44,729 nt of DNA from Phenylobacterium sp. (GTDB taxonomy: Bacteria; Pseudomonadota; Alphaproteobacteria; Caulobacterales; Caulobacteraceae). The DNA is taken from NCBI GenBank assembly GCA_028290945.1, contig JAQGIV010000042.1, positions 1-44,729 of the forward strand, in the 5' to 3' direction. The notes beneath the pieces were generated by a model. It searched no databases and was not told where the DNA came from. It saw nothing but the letters and a program-made list of their open reading frames with translations. A program made the translations under genes and the position numbers. Within the stretch, counting starts at the first letter, position 1, and the number at the start of each line of letters is the position of its first letter. This document shows, piece after piece, positions 43,488 through 44,729 of this stretch.

Positions 43488-44288
43488 ATGAGTGCGTTCA
43501 AGGACAACCTACTCGCTGGCAAGACGGCGTTCATCGCGGGCGGCACGAGCGGCATCAATCTCGGTATCGCGAAGCGCTATGCCGAACTCGGCGCCAAGGT
43601 TGCGGTGGCCGGTCGCAATCCTGAGAAGGCCAGCAATGCGGCCGCAGAGATTGGTTCGGAGGCGCTGGGGCTATCGTGCGACGTACGCGACTACGCCGCG
43701 ACGCGCGCGGCGTTGGAGGAGGCCGCAGGCAAGTTCGGGCCGTTGGATATCGTCGTCTCGGGCGCCGCCGGGAACTTCGTGGCGCCCGCGCTAGCCATGT
43801 CGGCCAACGGCTTCCGCACGGTTGTGGATATTGATCTGAATGGCACCTTCAACGTGTTCCGTGGCTGCCGCGACCTGCTCAGGACGCCGGGCGCGGCCCT
43901 GATCGCCATCACGGCGGGCCAAGCGGTGAAGCCGGCCATGCTGCAGGCTCACGTTTGCGCCGCGAAGGCGGGGATCAACCAACTGATCCGGGTGCTCGCC
44001 ATGGAGTGGGGCCCGTCGGGCGTGCGGGTGAATGGCATCTCACCGGGTCCGATCGCCGGCACGGAGGGCATGGCGCGCTTGAGCCCGACGGAGGCATCCA
44101 CCCGGGCGCTGGCCGCCCGCATCCCGCTGCGCCGTTACGGCGAGATCTCGGAGGTGGCTGAGAGCGCTGTGTTCCTCGTGAGCGACTCTGCACGGTACGT
44201 GACGGGCACGATCCTTGACTGCGACGGGGGCTCGCAACTCGGCGACGCACGCGACCCCCTCGGCGAGCAAGGCCTCCAGCCGGGTTAA
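43488..44288 (+). CDS. 2,4-dienoyl-CoA reductase, SDR type (DECR2-like)
   Basis: This 266-residue SDR matches peroxisomal 2,4-dienoyl-CoA reductase. It has GGTSGINLGIA (residues 18-28) for NADPH, GRNPEK for the phosphate, the AAGNF segment, and the distinctive GPIAGTEGMARL, which in DECR2 reads GPISGTEG. The YxxxK motif is absent (V156, K160; the sequence is AHVCAAKAG), as in DECR2, where the Tyr is also lost. It would reduce 2,4-dienoyl-CoA to 3-enoyl-CoA. Most bacteria use the unrelated flavin/iron-sulfur FadH instead. It follows the isomerase gene by 109 bases and is probably cotranscribed. A weak GGAC site precedes the ATG. Confidence 0.88.
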   Translation: MSAFKDNLLAGKTAFIAGGTSGINLGIAKRYAELGAKVAVAGRNPEKASNAAAEIGSEALGLSCDVRDYAATRAALEEAAGKFGPLDIVVSGAAGNFVAPALAMSANGFRTVVDIDLNGTFNVFRGCRDLLRTPGAALIAITAGQAVKPAMLQAHVCAAKAGINQLIRVLAMEWGPSGVRVNGISPGPIAGTEGMARLSPTEASTRALAARIPLRRYGEISEVAESAVFLVSDSARYVTGTILDCDGGSQLGDARDPLGEQGLQPG

Positions 44289-44339
44289 GCGAGCGGCAGA
44301 CCGCGCGGGCGTGGCCGCGCTATAGTTTGGAGAACTTCG

Positions 44340-44729
44340 ATGGACGGTACTGATCTGGTTTCGCTGAAGGGCAAGGTGAGCGCCGAGGAATGGCAGGCCC
44401 GCGTGGACCTCGCCGCGCTCTATCGGCTGGTGGCGCTCTATGGCTGGGACGACCTGATCTACACCCACATCTCGGCCCGCATCCCGGGGCCGGAGCACCA
44501 TTTCCTGATCAATCCCTATGGGATGCTGTTCGAGGAGATGACCGCCTCGTCGCTGGTGAAGATCGACCTCGAGGGGAACATCCTGCAGGAGACGCCCTAC
44601 TTCATCAATCCGGCGGGCTTCACCATCCACTCGGCCATCCACGCCGCGCGCGAGGACGCCAAGTTCGTGATGCACCTGCACTCCGACCAGGGCGTGGCCG
44701 TGGCGGCGCAGAAGGAAGGCTTGCTGCCG
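44340..44729 (+). CDS. Class II aldolase/adducin-family protein, N-terminal part
   Basis: The first 130 codons of a gene that continues beyond the window. GGAG lies seven bases before the ATG. The start has ARVDLAALYRLVALYGWDDL, then YTHISARIPG, LINPYGMLFEEMTASSLVKI and HLHSDQGVAVAAQ. These fit the class II aldolase fold, with the zinc-binding HxH in MHLHSD. Members cleave sugar phosphates or decarboxylate keto acids; a subset in lipid clusters has no known reaction. It lies 51 bases after the dienoyl-CoA reductase stop and may share its operon. Confidence 0.88.
   Translation, partial: MDGTDLVSLKGKVSAEEWQARVDLAALYRLVALYGWDDLIYTHISARIPGPEHHFLINPYGMLFEEMTASSLVKIDLEGNILQETPYFINPAGFTIHSAIHAAREDAKFVMHLHSDQGVAVAAQKEGLLP

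Overview
The window is high-GC DNA from an alphaproteobacterium, most plausibly a member of the Caulobacteraceae such as Phenylobacterium. This rests on several signs: a GTTC-N7-GTTC SOS box, a DUF3008 protein, a large TonB-dependent receptor, many acyl-CoA and secreted-hydrolase genes, and two palindromic repeat elements of a kind common in this family. The genus is an inference, not a proof. No rRNA, tRNA, CRISPR array, transposase or phage gene is visible.

Region 1 (1-20 kb) is a mosaic of short transcription units. It begins with the end of a GcvA-like LysR regulator, then an unknown gene whose promoter overlaps a LexA box and whose C-terminal tail is encoded by a repeat element. Next come a free methionine-R-sulfoxide reductase, a thiolase, a dihydropteridine-reductase-like SDR, a VOC protein, a PQQ-type sugar dehydrogenase lipoprotein, an acyl-CoA dehydrogenase pair, an amidase, a DUF3008 protein, a Tat-exported carboxylesterase, FrmA (formaldehyde detoxification), a thiolase-like protein without catalytic residues, a coiled-coil porin, and FdhD and MobA (molybdenum cofactor).

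Region 2 (18-35 kb) is the most unusual part. A translationally coupled operon of a di-heme CcoP-like cytochrome c, a membrane-anchored parvulin and a HupE/UreJ-like protein faces away from two tandem paralogous membrane proteins. An OmpR/EnvZ-type two-component pair follows. Divergent from it is a long operon: a DUF6152-like exported protein with a predicted His-His mature N-terminus, an unknown exported protein, a double-domain secreted esterase with one dead domain, an AAHS-type MFS transporter, an NTF2-like protein, a GlcG/HbpS-like protein and a fumarylacetoacetate-hydrolase-family enzyme. A TonB-dependent receptor closes the block. Three AT-rich islands stand at its promoter regions. The layout suggests a regulated system for taking up and breaking down an ester-linked, possibly aromatic compound; the substrate is unknown.

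Region 3 (35-44.7 kb) is a beta-oxidation-like cluster. One strand carries an FMN reductase, a metal-site VOC protein, a thiolase, two crotonases lacking the usual glutamates, an HSL-type hydrolase and an acyl-CoA ligase. Divergent from it, across a promoter region with a TTATGT-N2-ACATAA palindrome, lie a dienoyl-CoA isomerase and a peroxisomal-type 2,4-dienoyl-CoA reductase. Together these two would process polyunsaturated acyl-CoAs. A class II aldolase family gene runs off the end of the window.
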